Of a DNA stretch of 64,000 bases, positions 11,995 to 23,436 are shown in pieces; position 1 is the stretch's first letter; the number at the start of each line of letters is the position of its first letter. Source of the stretch: Azolla caroliniana (Eukaryota > Polypodiophyta); NCBI GenBank assembly GCA_043228905.1, contig JBHGNT010000018.1, positions 6,448,001 through 6,512,000 of the forward strand. Direction: 5' to 3'. Position numbers and translations under genes: made by a program. The notes under the pieces were generated by a model. It had not been told where the DNA came from, did not search any database, and saw nothing but the letters and a program-made list of their open reading frames with translations.

Positions 11995-12690
11995 TTATTA
12001 TAATATGTATGCATTTACATATTTGTACATATGGTAATATATATTTGTATACATATTCATGTTTAGTTAGTATGCATGTATAACTAGGTGTAATGTATGT
12101 ATATTCATATTTATGGATGTAATGTTTCAATGTAGGTACATATATGCATGTATGCATGTATATGTATGTATGCCACTCCAAATTTGTCTATTGTTTGCAC
12201 AATATATTCTTTATTATCTCATTGAAATATCTAATATTTCATGGGCTTATTATAATATGTATGTAGCATGTATGCATTTACATATTTGTATTTATGTATG
12301 TGTATGTACATATCTACATATGATAATATATATTTGTATATATATTCATGTTTAGTCAATATGCATGTATAAATGGGTGTAATGTATGTATATACATATT
12401 TATGGATATATATACATATATATGCATGTATGCATGTATATGTATGTATGCCACTCCAAAATTGACTATTGTTTGCACAATATATTCTTTATTATCTCAT
12501 TGAAATATCTAATATTTTTAGGGGCTTATGTAATTTTTTTCTATAGCATAATTGATAATTCCCTTACGTAAATATATTTTTTATGCATTTGTTAATACCC
12601 TTATATATATACATTTTGTATCTTAATGGTTAATTTAAACCCTTTTTGATGAACTCACGTGCTATCATACAAGTTTTCACAGTGAAGCCC
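11995..12690 (+). repeat. Dispersed repeat R1, copies B and C in tandem
   Basis: Copy B (about 11995-12250) lacks the conserved terminal block. Copy C (about 12251-12690) is complete and ends ...TTTTCACAGTGAAGCCC at the point where the gag sequence resumes. C matches copy A at 340-738 nearly base for base. The junction with gag at 12690 marks one end of the inserted unit. Confidence 0.8.
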
Positions 12691-12699
12691 TTGGGCTCC

Positions 12700-13421
12700 C
12701 AATCACCAACCTGCTCCACTATTTCAAGCACTTCTTCCAATGTTTCCGATTCCATCTTTGCCATCTCTCTTCGCACCGATGGTCGTAGTCAATAGAGGAA
12801 ACTGGGTAATCTATCAAAATCACCCATATTAATAATTTGAAGCATTAGTTTCCAATACTTAGAAATATAACTCTTGAGTTTCTCAATTCTTGAGTTAGAT
12901 TTCTCCATTCATCTCTCATTTGAAAAGGTTCTTTTCTAGGAATGAGATACTCCCTTATCCTTTGGTTGAAATCCTCCTAATCTTCGAACTTGGGTTCACT
13001 TCACTCCATCGATAAATACCAATTGTAGGCATCACTCTTGAGGTATCAACTAGCTACCTTCACCCATGCTCTTTGATTCAACCAACTTTGCCCCAAAAGC
13101 ACTCCACGTCGTGGATCCACTTGTTAAGCACCAAGGGATCCCTCGTCCCAACATACTCCCATGGGGGTACCGACTTGTAGCTTCCAAAATCATCTTCCTC
13201 ATTGGCCTTTTCTCTTTGGCTCCTTCTTGGTGAGCTTCTTTCCTTCGATTTCTTCATGAGGATTTCTGCCAATTTGGCCAACACAATCTTCACTATGTTC
13301 CCCCTAATCCATGGCTCCTCGATAACTTCCGATTCTGATCCAATCTACTTTCTTCATCGCTATCTCTTCCTTTGGTTGCCTTCTCTAGCTTGAGCATCAC
13401 GACTTTTCTCAATTCATGTTC
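12700..13421 (-). pseudogene. 5' part of a gypsy-type gag
   Basis: Minus-strand frames between the primer site at 13422 and the R1 insertion at 12690 read as a retrotransposon gag. The first part (13078-13293) contains KLAEILMKKSKERSSPRRSQ and a WIHDVE-FW segment. The next part is shifted in frame and reads like LKSDAYNWYL...DFNQRIREYLIPR, the usual gag sequence before the zinc knuckle. It is broken by stops and frameshifts. The zinc-knuckle end is at 6904-7266. Confidence 0.65.
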
Positions 13422-13437
13422 TTACTCTGATACCAGA

Positions 13438-13909
13438 TGTTATGCCCATAGATTATGGGGGTCTCAAAACCCCACAAAAACACAGTTTGGACAAAGAGAA
13501 TTGGGAAAAAAAAAGATTTATATTATTTGAAGAGATACAAGCTTACAAAAATCTCAAGTTAGGACAAACCCAAAAAAAGGTTGCGACAAGTCGAGATTGA
13601 GTTGGGATTCAACCAAGACTAGTTGGGACAACCTCCCGAAAAGATGTTGAGGGACTAGAGTGTTTCAAAGGTTACAAGAGGAGAGAGTGGAACTTAGACG
13701 TTGAGAATGAGCAAAATGAGGAGAAGCTCCTAATATAGGCCAAACTATGACCATTAGAATAAACATTGGGACTACCTGTTGGGACTAGCTCTCTCAACCC
13801 AGGGTGGTGCCCCTTTTGGGACAAGGACTAGGATTGGGACTACCTCCTTCTGCAAGTCCCAATTTAGCTTGAGATCGTGTCCTAGTTTGGACAAGATAAG
13901 GACACTACA
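13438..13909 (-). repeat. 5' LTR of the 6034-13909 element, with primer site
   Basis: 472 bp starting TGTTATGCCC and ending ...GGACACTACA, followed by the duplicated ATTAT. On its inner side, two bases away, the minus strand reads TGGTATCAGAGTAAG (13422-13435), matching the 3' end of initiator tRNA-Met as used by many plant LTR elements. Confidence 0.85.
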
Positions 13910-14911
13910 ATTATCCTCTTGAGCTATATATCTCTAAACCTCTAGTCATAATCCATGCATACTCAGAGTTATCCATAATCAATATGATGACATCTAGCAT
14001 GAAATATGTCTTTGATAAGTTACCAAAGAGAATTTTTAAAATTAGAAGTCGAAGATACAATTGGTACTGGATATTGAAAGGTTTCTTGAGGTTGTGGATG
14101 GTAGCTGAGAAGAACCAATAGACAAAACATCAAAAGCATGGAAAACATGGAGGGCTCAAGATAAAAGGGAACACTTGGAAATCCTACTACACATGGAAAA
14201 CATGGAGGGCTCAAGCAGATATTATCTTGAGACTCAACGCGATTGCTACAATGTGGGCAAAACTTAAAGAGATGTACGAGCCACATGATGGTACAATTAA
14301 GTTATATACATTAGGTGCACTATTCAATATGTGTGTGTTTCGAAAGAGGTACATTAGCTGTAGGAAAAGGAACATTTGTTTGATAATGGTAAATGATCAT
14401 CACATAAAAATGACAGATGTATATTATGTACTTGGAGTGACAAACCACTTATTATCAGTTGGACAAGCTACCAACAATGGGCTAACTATCCAATTTACTT
14501 AGAACCGGGCCATGATACATCTCCATAAAGACAAGAGCAAAACAATAGTATGTCCCAAGCAAGGTCACCTATATCCTCTAGCAGTGAGACAAATAGAAGC
14601 GTTGTCAATGAAGGTATGTCATAACTATAATCAAGATAATTTTTGTCTCACATACATGTGGCACTACAGGCTTGGGTACATACATATTCAAGCACCGCAA
14701 GAATCTCAAAGGAAAATATCTATAAGAGGCCTTCCAACTATAAGTTTCGAAACTATTAAGGTATGTGAAGATTGTCTCTATTCAAAAATGTCACATAAAT
14801 CATTCTCCCCAAGTCACGCAAACACTACTAAGCCACTACAACTAGTACATTCTGATCTATGCGGTTCATTTCCTATTCCATCCATGCTTGGTGCAAATAT
14901 TTCATTCCTGA
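13910..14911 (+). pseudogene. Copia I gag-pol relic (gag, pre-integrase, integrase start)
   Basis: This continues the element whose LTR and primer site lie at 5393-6003. Plus-strand pieces are: MWAKLKEMYEPHDG (copia gag) at ~14250, MTDVYYVLGVTNHLLSVGQ (end of protease/pre-integrase region) at ~14410, then a pre-integrase HHCC-like segment with WHYRLGYIH and VCEDCLYSKM at 14650-14790, and QLVHSDLCG, the first catalytic-Asp motif of integrase, at ~14840. Frames change and stops occur (for example near 14501), and much of gag is deleted. The copy is cut off at 14911 where the inverted R1 repeat begins. Confidence 0.75.
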
Positions 14912-14945
14912 GGGCTTCACTGTCAAAACTTATATGATAGCGCGT
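14912..14945 (-). repeat. R1 copy D, terminal fragment (left of element E)
   Basis: GGGCTTCACTGTCAAAAC... matches the reverse complement of the end of R1 copies A and C. The copy is broken by element E after GATAGCGCGT and resumes at 19644 with ACGTGAGTTCATC, exactly where the intact copies continue. Confidence 0.85.
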
Positions 14946-16326
14946 TGTCGCGAAAATACGACGAGGATACGTAAACTTGAGGCAGGACCCTCGGGCCTTC
15001 GACTAGAGGATATCACATTCGTGCGTTTATGTACTAAGAATTAACCGAAATAAGAAAGATTGACAAATTTCATTAACAAATAGAAAGAAAGATTACAATT
15101 AATCTCAAGATTGGGATTACAAAATGTTTAGCTAATGGAGATTGCTAGAGTAATAGATTAGAAGAATTTGAGATATGGATTCGATAGAAAATTAGTTTTT
15201 TGGCTTTGATAAGAGATTATGTTTTATGAGTTGAATAGCTTCCGTATGGAAAGTTTGGAATTATGAGTGATAACTCCCCTAAGAAAATTCGGATTCTTCC
15301 TTTTTGTCTCTCACCCATACACTTGCATGAAGGAACTTCAGTTTGCATCTCCCATCCCTTTGCATGCGTTCCACATGGCGTTTTTACTTTAGTTGCATGA
15401 TGTCTCCACTTTTTCTTTTCATGCCTTCCATATGATCTTTACTTTATGCATGCCCTCCAACTTTAGTTGCATGTGTCCACATGGCCTTTACTTTAGTCTC
15501 TTTTACTTTACTTTAATTTGCCACATGATCCTTTAATCCGTTCATCTCGATCATCGCCCATGCAATCCGTCCGTCTCGATCACCGCCGATCCAATCCATC
15601 CGCGTCCAACCCGTCCAGTTGCTGGTTCCGCTCGATCACCGGTACTGTTCGGTTGTTGGTTTTCGGTTACCAACTTCGCCCGATTGAAGGTTACCAGATA
15701 CATCTGATTTCCAACTCCATCTGATTGCCGGTTTCGCCAATTTCGATATGATTACCGGTTGGTTCTAGTTTGCTTACCGGCCGGTTCCGGTTTGGTTTTG
15801 GACCGATTTCAATTTGGTTTCCGGCTTACCAGGCGATTCCAAATTGATTTCCAGTCGGTTCCATTTTATTGCCAGTCAGTTTTTGGGAACTTGGCCACAT
15901 TCATCCATCTAGACAAAGTGGCCAAAGAGCTCTTAGCACAAATAAAAAATGAGGGATCTCAACAAATTGATTTCCGGCCGGTTCCATTTTATTGCCAATC
16001 AGTTTTTGGGAACTTGGCCACATTCATCCATCTAGACAAAGTGGCCAAAGTGCTCTTAGCACAAATAAAAAATGAGGGATCTCAATGTGCTTATATAGCC
16101 AGGGCCTTAAGTTTCCTATCTATGTGGGATAAATCATAGTTCTATTTTTCCTATATTCGCAAACTTCATGTTCACATAACTTGATACTTGTTTATCCGTT
16201 TCATGTGTAGTAAAATGCGTTGTGAAGCTCTTGAAGACATCTATCTTTCCATATCAAGCCATTAATCTAATCTAAAATAATTATTTCATTATTTTTTTTA
16301 CATAGTGTGTGAAGAAACACAGGACA
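14946..16326 (-). repeat. 3' LTR of element E
   Basis: 1381 bp. It contains an internal ~123-bp tandem duplication (about 15850-16090; TTTTGGGAACTTGGCCACATT occurs twice). A CCGGTT-rich segment lies at 15620-15850. The polypurine tract is next to it, read on the minus strand as GGTTTGGTGGGGGTGAA at 16327-16343. Confidence 0.8.
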
Positions 16327-16390
16327 TTCACCCCCACCAAACCTGCAAATCCACCGATATGTGCCAATTTTGGTGAGGCTCCACTTTTGA

Positions 16391-18232
16391 TTACTTTACT
16401 TTTTCATCGATGTACCCGAACCGCCATTGCCATCCGATCCACCATATTCTTCGTTCACTCTTTGCATTTCCATGACTAGTTGTCATGGCTCTCTTTGCTC
16501 CTCTTGAGCATAATGCTTCACGCTTTGTGCATGTGCCACCTTCATCTCGACCATCTCCTTGGTCATTGTTCACTCTTGCCTTCCTCGGGCTAATGTCATT
16601 ATTTGTATTGTCTTGGTCCTTCTCTTCCTCTTCACCACCATCTGTATCTTGGGTCTCACGTTGGTTCCCATACGCAACTACCAAAGTCTCTAGATGAAAT
16701 GTTAGGAAAGCATCTCCATGGCTTTTTACCATCACATCGTTCATATCCATCTTCGCCTCGACGTTGTTATTTGCATTGGCTTTAATCTTTGCTTCTTTGC
16801 CACTCTCCATCTCTTGGGTCTCACGTTGGCTTTTGGATGCAACTGCCCAAGTCTTCGGAACATGTGTCAAGAATTTCTCATCTTTATTGGCTTTTGCCTT
16901 TGTCATGTTGTCCATAGACATCTCCCTGGCTATCTCTTTGTCGCTCGCATTAGCTTCAACCCTTGCTTCCTTGCCACCACTGTCCTTCTCTTGAGTCTTA
17001 CATTGGTTAATGCCCAAGTCTCTCGAACGAGTGTGGAGGGATCCATACGTTTTCATAGTTTGTCTTTGTCGTGCTACAGTTAGCTGCTTCCACCTTATGG
17101 TTGTTCGCATTGGCTTTGACCTTTGTTTCTTTGCCGCCACCTTCTGTCTCTTGGGTCTTACATTGGTTAATGGCCAAGTCTCAAGAACTTTTGAGGGGAA
17201 AGTCTCTTCATGATCGTCATCTACCCTCTTCGGCTTGACATCTCCTTCTTCTTTGTATGTGTTAGCTTTGGCCTTGACTTCCTTGCCACCACCTTCCGTC
17301 TCTTGGGTCTCACGTTTGCTTTCCGACGCATCTGCCCAAGTCTCTGGAACAAGTGTGGAGAAAGTCTTGACACGGCCGTCCGCCATTGACTCGTCCATAG
17401 CGACCTCTGACTTGATGTCGTTTTTCGTGGCTATCTCCTCAATCATGTCTTGATCATGCAAGCTTTGCTCATGCTTGCACCTTCATCACTTGATGTTTCA
17501 AACATGATGTGTGTTTCGAAACATTTGCCCTTGCTTGAAGTGGCATTTGCCACCGGCAATTCATTTGTTTCATTCTTCATCGTTGTTTCTTGGCAAGACG
17601 AGAAGGCGTCTTGTTCCACACCTTCTCCCATGGTGTTGTTGTACCGAACTTGGGCCTTTGTATTGGCCGTATCATTACTCCACCTTTGTTGGGAAGTTTC
17701 TTCTTCCTTGATAACCATTTTAATCGGTTTTGGTTCCATTATAAGATTCCCTTTGGCCTTGCACCTTTAAATTCTCATATGCCTCGTTTATGAAGGCCTT
17801 TATATCGAGTACCATCAAACCTTCCCTCTTCAAGCTCTCTTCTTTAGGTGGTAGTTTGTAGTTGCTTCTTGTCCTCCTCTCACCATCCATCGTGGATTGT
17901 GTTGTTGCCGATAAGAATCTTGTCTTCCTCTTATCGTGTAGTCGACATTCTCTTTCCACTTTCGTCCAATCCTCGGTGAGGCCATTTGCACCATCATCAT
18001 CCTCAAGTCGGATTCCAATGGTCTTTCTTTCCTTCCTATCTATTGACTTCACAAACATTAGGACTTTATCCACCCCCACCAATCTTTGATCCCGCTCTGA
18101 GAGTTGTGCAAAGCGACACTCGAAGTCAACAAAAGCATGCATGGCACTTTGGTGGGTCTTTAATGATGATACCCATTGGCTGAACTCGTATAAATTGCAT
18201 CTCTTCGGCTCTTTGTATCTATATGCCTCCAT
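16391..18232 (-). pseudogene. Element E gag with long acidic/basic tail
   Basis: On the minus strand the N-terminal part (17720-18232) reads FECRFAQLSERDQRLVGVDK and RLEDDDGANGLTEDWTKVE. It is closely matched by the family H gag at 41748-42200 (FEHCFARLSEREQRLVGVDK). It is followed, after a frame change near 17740 and back near 17450, by a ~350-residue low-complexity tail. That tail has repeated blocks of the type SxxVPETWA...RETQE-EGGGKEA-KANA. The tail repeats about four to five times with a period near 70 residues. There is no zinc knuckle, protease or RT. The function of the tail is unknown. Confidence 0.75.
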
Positions 18233-18277
18233 GAGATATCCTCCTGCCGCCTTGTTTCACATCAGGTTCACCAAAGA

Positions 18278-19643
18278 TGTTGCGAAAATACGACGAGGAT
18301 ACGTGAACTTGAGGCAGGACCCCGGGGCCTTCGACTAGAGGATATAACATTCGTGCATTTATATTTTTAACAATTAATGGAAAGAAGAAATTTAATAATT
18401 TTCATTAACAAAGGAAAAGAAATTACGATATGTCCCAAGATTGGGACTCATAAGTTTTAGGTTTACTGAGATTAATAGAAAAGAAAACTTAGGGGTTTTG
18501 AGACATATGGCTTCCGTAGAAAAAATTAGGGTTTTTGGCTTCCGTAAGGAAATTAGGGTTTATGAGAGATATGGCTTCCGTAAGGAAAATTAGGTTTTAT
18601 GACTTCCGTAAGGAAATTTCGAGTCTATGGCTTTCGTAAGGAAAATTAGGATTAGGTTATACAAGAGCTATGGCTTCCGTAAAGAAAATTAGGGTTTATG
18701 AGTGTTAGGGCTCCGTGAGATAAGGGAACCGAGAAGGAAAAGAAAAAAAATGGAGAGAGAATGAGTGTAGGAAAAAAACTGGAATATATATGGAGTTCTT
18801 TGTTGATCATAGCCTTCAATGTTACTTTGCATGTCCACTTTTAGTTGCATCCATTTTTAGTTGCATGCCTTTTTCTTTTAGTTGCATGTGACCGTCCACA
18901 TGGCCTTTACTTTAGTTTTCTTTACTTTACTTTAATTTGCCGCATGATCCAATCATCTGTCTGTCTCGATTGCGGCCCATCCAATCCGTCCGATCTACGT
19001 CCAGCCTCATCCGGTCGCCGGTTCCGTCCGGTTTCCGGTTGTCGGATCCACCCGGTCTCCTGTTGCCGAATCCATCCGGTCACTGGTTGCCGGATCTGTC
19101 TGGTCACCGGTTGCCGGATCTGTCTGGTCACCGGCTTCGTCTGGTTCGGTTCCGGTTCTGTCACCGTCCAGTTCCAGTTTGATTGCCGACCGGTTTCGGT
19201 TTGATGCTCGGTCAGTTTCGATTTGATTGCCGGCCGGTTTCAATTTGATTGCCAACCAGTTCCAGTCTGATTGCCGACCGATTCCATTTTATTGCCGACC
19301 GGTTCTAGGAACTGAGCCACATTCATCCATCTAGTCAAAGGGGCTCAAGTCCAACTATTTTCTTTGTGCTCTTGACACATAGATGAAAAATGAGGGATCT
19401 CAATCTGCTTATATAGCTGGAGCCTTAAGTTTCCTATCTATGTGGGATAAATCATAGTTCTATTTTCCCTATCTTCTCAAACTTAATGTTCACATAACTT
19501 GATACTTGTTTATCCGTTTCATGTGTAGTAAAATGCGTTGTGAAGCTCTTGAAGCTATCTATCTTTCCATATCAAGACACTAATCTAATCTAAAATAATT
19601 ATTTTATTATTTTTTTACATAGTGTGTGAAGAAACACATGACA
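18278..19643 (-). repeat. 5' LTR of element E, with telomere-like minisatellite
   Basis: 1366 bp. At 18500-18720 a ~37-bp unit (GGCTTCCGTAAGGAAA...TTAGGGTTTATGAG) is repeated about six times. The other LTR has only one or two degenerate units at 15190-15260. At 19010-19310 a CCGGTTGCCGGATCTGTCTG-type minisatellite is present. The last 250 bp match the end of the left LTR closely. Confidence 0.8.
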
Positions 19644-20225
19644 ACGTGAGTTCATCAAATGGGGTATAAATTAACCATTGAGATACAGAATGTATATATA
19701 TAAGGGTATTAATAAATACATTTAAAATATATTTACCTAAGGGTGTTATCAATTATGCTACAGAAAAAAATTACATAAGCCCATGAAAAATTAGATATTT
19801 TGATGAGATGGTATAGAGCATATTGTGCAAACAACAGTCAAATTTGGAGTAGCATACATGCATATATACCTACATTTAAACATTACATCAATGAATATGT
19901 GTATACATACATTACACTCATTTATATATGCATAATGACTAAACATGAATATATTATGTACAAATATATATTATCATATGTAAATACGTACATACACATA
20001 CATAAATACATATATGTAAATGCATACATGCTACATACATATTATAATAAGCCATATGTATTAACACACAATAATACATGCATAAAAATTACATATTACA
20101 TATACACATACGCATTCTTACAAACATATTTTGTATATTACATGTTTCACACATATATTATTATGCACATACAAATATACATGCGAAACACAAAAAATAT
20201 AGATGCATAAATAAATTACATATTA
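19644..20225 (-). repeat. R1 copy D, continued
   Basis: The inverted R1 sequence resumes after element E and runs into ACATAC-rich microsatellite until the LINE insertion. The last 20 bases (20206-20225) are repeated at 26191-26210 on the other side of the LINE. Confidence 0.85.
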
Positions 20226-20535
20226 GGTTGCGCTACAAAGAACGTTGTAGAAGACAAGGAAGAAGATGGTTGACACAGTACACCAGAGGAACTCTGATGC
20301 AGCGTCCCCGACAACCTCTCCACGGTGATCTATCATAGTCGTCTTCACACCGGAAGAATAAGTTATCTTGAAAACAAAGGTAAGTCATCTACACTCCTAT
20401 TCAATCGTGTGCAGGGTTATAGGATTAAGGCCGAATAGAGGAGATTTCAAAGATCTCCTCTAGGCAGCCTTTCAACATCGGATCGACAAAATAATTGATG
20501 TTCAATTCCTTGGACATGGTTTCTATCATTTAGAA

Positions 20536-21417
20536 TTGGACACGGCCGAATCCATAGACATAATGTTAAAGGCTAATATGACTAATATTTGCAATGCAAT
20601 TGCTTGCTTTATGCCATGGCAACCGGGCTTTGACCCCGTCCAAATGTTAAGTTCCAGACATCGGCTGATTCCGATTTCCGTAGTTTTCCTAAGAATTCCT
20701 AAGGAATATATGGTTGTACTTCCATCAATCATAGCAAGAATCGGTATGGTTATTCCCCCACGTGTGGAGGCATTAGAAATGAAGATGTCAAGATACCCAT
20801 CAATTTGGATATTAGTTCCCTCAATGGAAAATTTACCGTCTTAGGTACTTTTACCATCAATTACCGGGAATTCGACGTTCATGCAAAAATTAGAATATGT
20901 AGGTGTGCCCAGACAATGCTTTTATTGTAAACAGAAAGGTCATGTATTAAAACATTGTCCAAAAGAAAAGAAGGGATTTGGATCCCAGAATGGTACAAGT
21001 AATGAACATATAGAGACTAATCATTTTAATTTGAATAAAAGTCAACAATCACATCTAGGTGAAGGAATTGAGAAAGGGAAGAATGTTTAGGCTTCCAAGG
21101 ATGATAAGGGGAAAAGTATTCAACCCTCACAAGATGAGGTGTGGAAACCAATTGCAAAACGACATGCAATACCCAATAAGAGCATAGAATCTAAGAGTGC
21201 TCATGTAAATATAAGCCATTATGAAGTCTTACAAGAATTGGATAAATCTTTGCCTCAAAATGATGTTAAGTTATGCCAAATCAGTAAGGGTTCTGAACAA
21301 TCTAGTCTTGCCGGTGGAGAAGAGACTGAATCAGTCAATAACCTCGTTATGTCTACTCAGAGTAAAACAAAAACGGTAGCAAGTAAAGAACATTTAAAAG
21401 TGTCTAATGCATCTTGA
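20536..21417 (+). pseudogene. LINE ORF1 (DUF4283-like, CCHC knuckle)
   Basis: One frame carries three open pieces (20536-20844, 20881-21090, 21139-21417) separated by single stops. The first has WQPGFDPVQ...PISVVFLRIP, resembling the DUF4283-type RNA-binding region of plant L1 ORF1. The second has CFYCKQKGHVLKHCP, a CX2CX4HX4C knuckle. The third is Lys/Ser/Glu-rich. ORF1 proteins coat LINE RNA. The stops make this copy non-functional. Confidence 0.7.
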
Positions 21418-21533
21418 TCATGTCATAGATATATAAAATGGTCATCTAGCTTGAGGGGGCTGAATGCGAACTTCATTCGCACAACCCTGATAAATTCTCT
21501 AGTAGAAAATAATTGTGATGTTGCAGTCACTAG

Positions 21534-22076
21534 ATGGAATGCCACATGTATGGATTTGAGTTTTTGAAATTTTTGGGAGACATGGTTGATAATGGGGATG
21601 CAACAATACGAGTTCATGTTCTTTTCAGATCTATGCAATCTTTAGTAGGATTTTCCTTTCCTTTTTGTGGATATGATAAACAAACATGGGTAGCAACGGA
21701 TGTTCGATTGGCTGTTAGACAACAAACATTACATTTTGCAAAATATGCTAATTGTGACAATTTTGGGGAAGCATTATTAAGGGGACTTGAGGGAGCAACT
21801 ATGCAAATTTTGCCAGTGTCTGATGTGATGGGTCGGAGGCAGGTGGTTGTTGCCTTAGACTTTGAGATCCTTCCAAATTGTGGATATACCTATATTCATG
21901 AAGATGGGTTATCGGAAAGGCAAGTATTAGATAAAGCTCATCATCATTATAGAATGGTACGTGATGTGATACCCTTATCAGGTTTAATCAGCGGTGATCA
22001 AGATGGCAATGAGGTCACTTTGGTGCCATTAGCGAAAAACATGAAAATGGCGTCACAACAACCTAAATTTTCTTAA
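21534..22076 (+). CDS. Unrecognised ~180-residue segment between ORF1 and ORF2
   Basis: Open frame in the same phase as the endonuclease that follows, ending with a stop at 22076 just before MSWNVQGLGG. It reads DNGDATIRVHVLFRSMQSLV, later ALDFEILPNCGYTYIHEDG, with charged and hydrophobic residues in a globular mix. I do not recognise the family. It may be an N-terminal extension of ORF2 or a second ORF1 domain carried by this LINE family. Confidence 0.45.
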   Translation: MECHMYGFEFLKFLGDMVDNGDATIRVHVLFRSMQSLVGFSFPFCGYDKQTWVATDVRLAVRQQTLHFAKYANCDNFGEALLRGLEGATMQILPVSDVMGRRQVVVALDFEILPNCGYTYIHEDGLSERQVLDKAHHHYRMVRDVIPLSGLISGDQDGNEVTLVPLAKNMKMASQQPKFS

Positions 22077-22082
22077 ATGTGA

Positions 22083-23435
22083 GTGATGTCATGGAATGTT
22101 CAGGGGTTAGGGGGCCCCTTATATAGACGATACAAACATCGTCTCCGTCAAGAAATCAACAAATGCATAGTGGGTGGATCCCTAGATTTTCTTTTAATAC
22201 AAGAACATCATTTAAATACTTTTAGAATTTCTCGTTACGGTCCTATTCTACCTGGAAACTGGGACATGTTTTGGTCTTCCATAATAGGCAACACGGAAGT
22301 CTAAGGAGGGGTTTGTATGGCTATTTCACAAAGGTGGATGTCATCCATTATCCAAAAACAAGTGGTTATTCCGGGAAGGGCTCAATTTGTTATTATACAA
22401 GAGGAAGAGATTACATGGGGTCTTTTAAATATATATGATCCCAATACTGCATTGGCTCGGCAACAATTTTGGAAAGATTTATTAAATAAATTGCCTTCTC
22501 TTGATCATTGGTGTATTGCTGGTGATTTCAATATGCTTGAGGATCCCATCGATAGAATGGGAGGTAGCTCAATCACGATACATGGCCATGAATTAGCAAT
22601 GTGGGAACAATTGGTGTTTTCCTTACAAATGTTAGACGCTTGGCATGCTCCTTCCAGGGTTTGTACAAACACCTCTCTTTTGTTTTCAAGATTAGATAGG
22701 CGGGTAAATGGTACTAATCTAGCTCGCTTGGATAGATTTTACTTATCCAGAAAATTTCTTTCAACAATTGGTATGGTGCATATAATGCCAAGAACTACCT
22801 TTTCTGATCATGCTCCATTTATTCTTTCAGTCTCGACTCAAAAGAATAAAGAATTTTTCAATCTGAAGATTCCTGAAAATATGTTGTTAGACAATAGTTT
22901 TTCATTACATGTGATTGATTTATGGTCGCGAAAAGATGTTGGGCAAGAATTAATGACTATGCGGGTAGCTAATGGCTTACGAAGTATTTCCAAATTTTTC
23001 AGGTGTAAATCTAAGGAAAGGTTTCTTATGATGAAAGAAAAGGAGAAAAGGTCTCGTACTTCTCTTGTTTCTTTGCAACGGTTATAAGAATGTTATCCAC
23101 ACTGTACTTGGATTGCTGAGAAACTTGGGTCAGCAAAACAAGAACTTGCTGAACGATTAGGAAAGCGTGCAAAATTTCAATATCATCGTAGGACAACTAA
23201 TTGGACTCAAATGGGTGACAAATGTACAAATGAGTTTTTTCATGCAATGAGACCTAATTATAATGCGGTTTCAATCAAACAACTACAACATGAGAATGGG
23301 ACCATCTCATCTGACCCTCAAGTAATGAGAGAAATAGCCACACGATACTATTCTAACCTACTATCAACTGTTTCCTCTCAACGTATTCAAAGCAAATTTA
23401 TGCACAACATTTCAGCAAATTCTTCAAGAGGGTAA
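22083..23435 (+). pseudogene. LINE ORF2: APE-type endonuclease domain
   Basis: Motifs in order: SWNVQGLGG (Asn site), FLLIQEHH (catalytic Glu), IAGDFNMLEDPIDRMGG (Asp/Asn site), LARLDRFYLS and FSDHAPFIL (catalytic Asp-His). The enzyme nicks target DNA to prime reverse transcription. Single stops occur near 22304 and 23087. The linker up to 23435 (MGDKCTNEFFHAMRP) is typical of plant L1. Around 23400 the linker jumps straight to the RT without the usual ~100 residues, so an internal deletion with a frame change is likely. Confidence 0.8.
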
Positions 23436-23436
23436 T

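Larger units (their letters stand above)
6034..13909 (-). mobile_element. Gag-only LTR retroelement (gypsy-like) inserted in copia I
   Basis: Two related LTRs (6034-6479 and 13438-13909) start TGTTATGCCC and end in ACA. The 5-bp direct repeat ATTAT lies outside both (6029-6033 and 13910-13914), so the whole is one insertion. The primer site at 13422-13435, read on the minus strand, is TGGTATCAGAGTAAG, so the element reads right to left. Inside are only two pieces of gag. The ~5.4 kb between them (7267-12690) is later inserted repeat material. No protease, RT or integrase remains, so the copy is non-autonomous or heavily deleted. Confidence 0.85.
14946..19643 (-). mobile_element. Element E: gag-only LTR retrotransposon of the H family
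   Basis: Two ~1.37 kb LTRs (14946-16326 and 18278-19643), starting TGTYGCGAAAATACG and ending ...GACA, enclose ~1.95 kb that encodes only a gag-like protein on the minus strand. Intact R1 copies show the target. The 4-bp ACGT of the target is present on both sides (GCGT on the left with one change, ACGT on the right). The minus-strand primer site next to 18277 is TTGGTGAACCTGATGTG, the same type as in family H (TGGTGAACCCGACGTG). Together with the shared gag, this makes E a non-autonomous relative of H. Confidence 0.85.

Noticed and set aside
10220-12571. Long frames rich in Cys, Tyr, Met, Val or Thr, His, Ile on both strands
   Set aside because: They are translations of TATG/ACAT microsatellite; no start context, domain or conservation.
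16485-18338. Plus-strand Ser/Leu/Phe-rich frames
   Set aside because: Antisense to the charged gag tail of element E.
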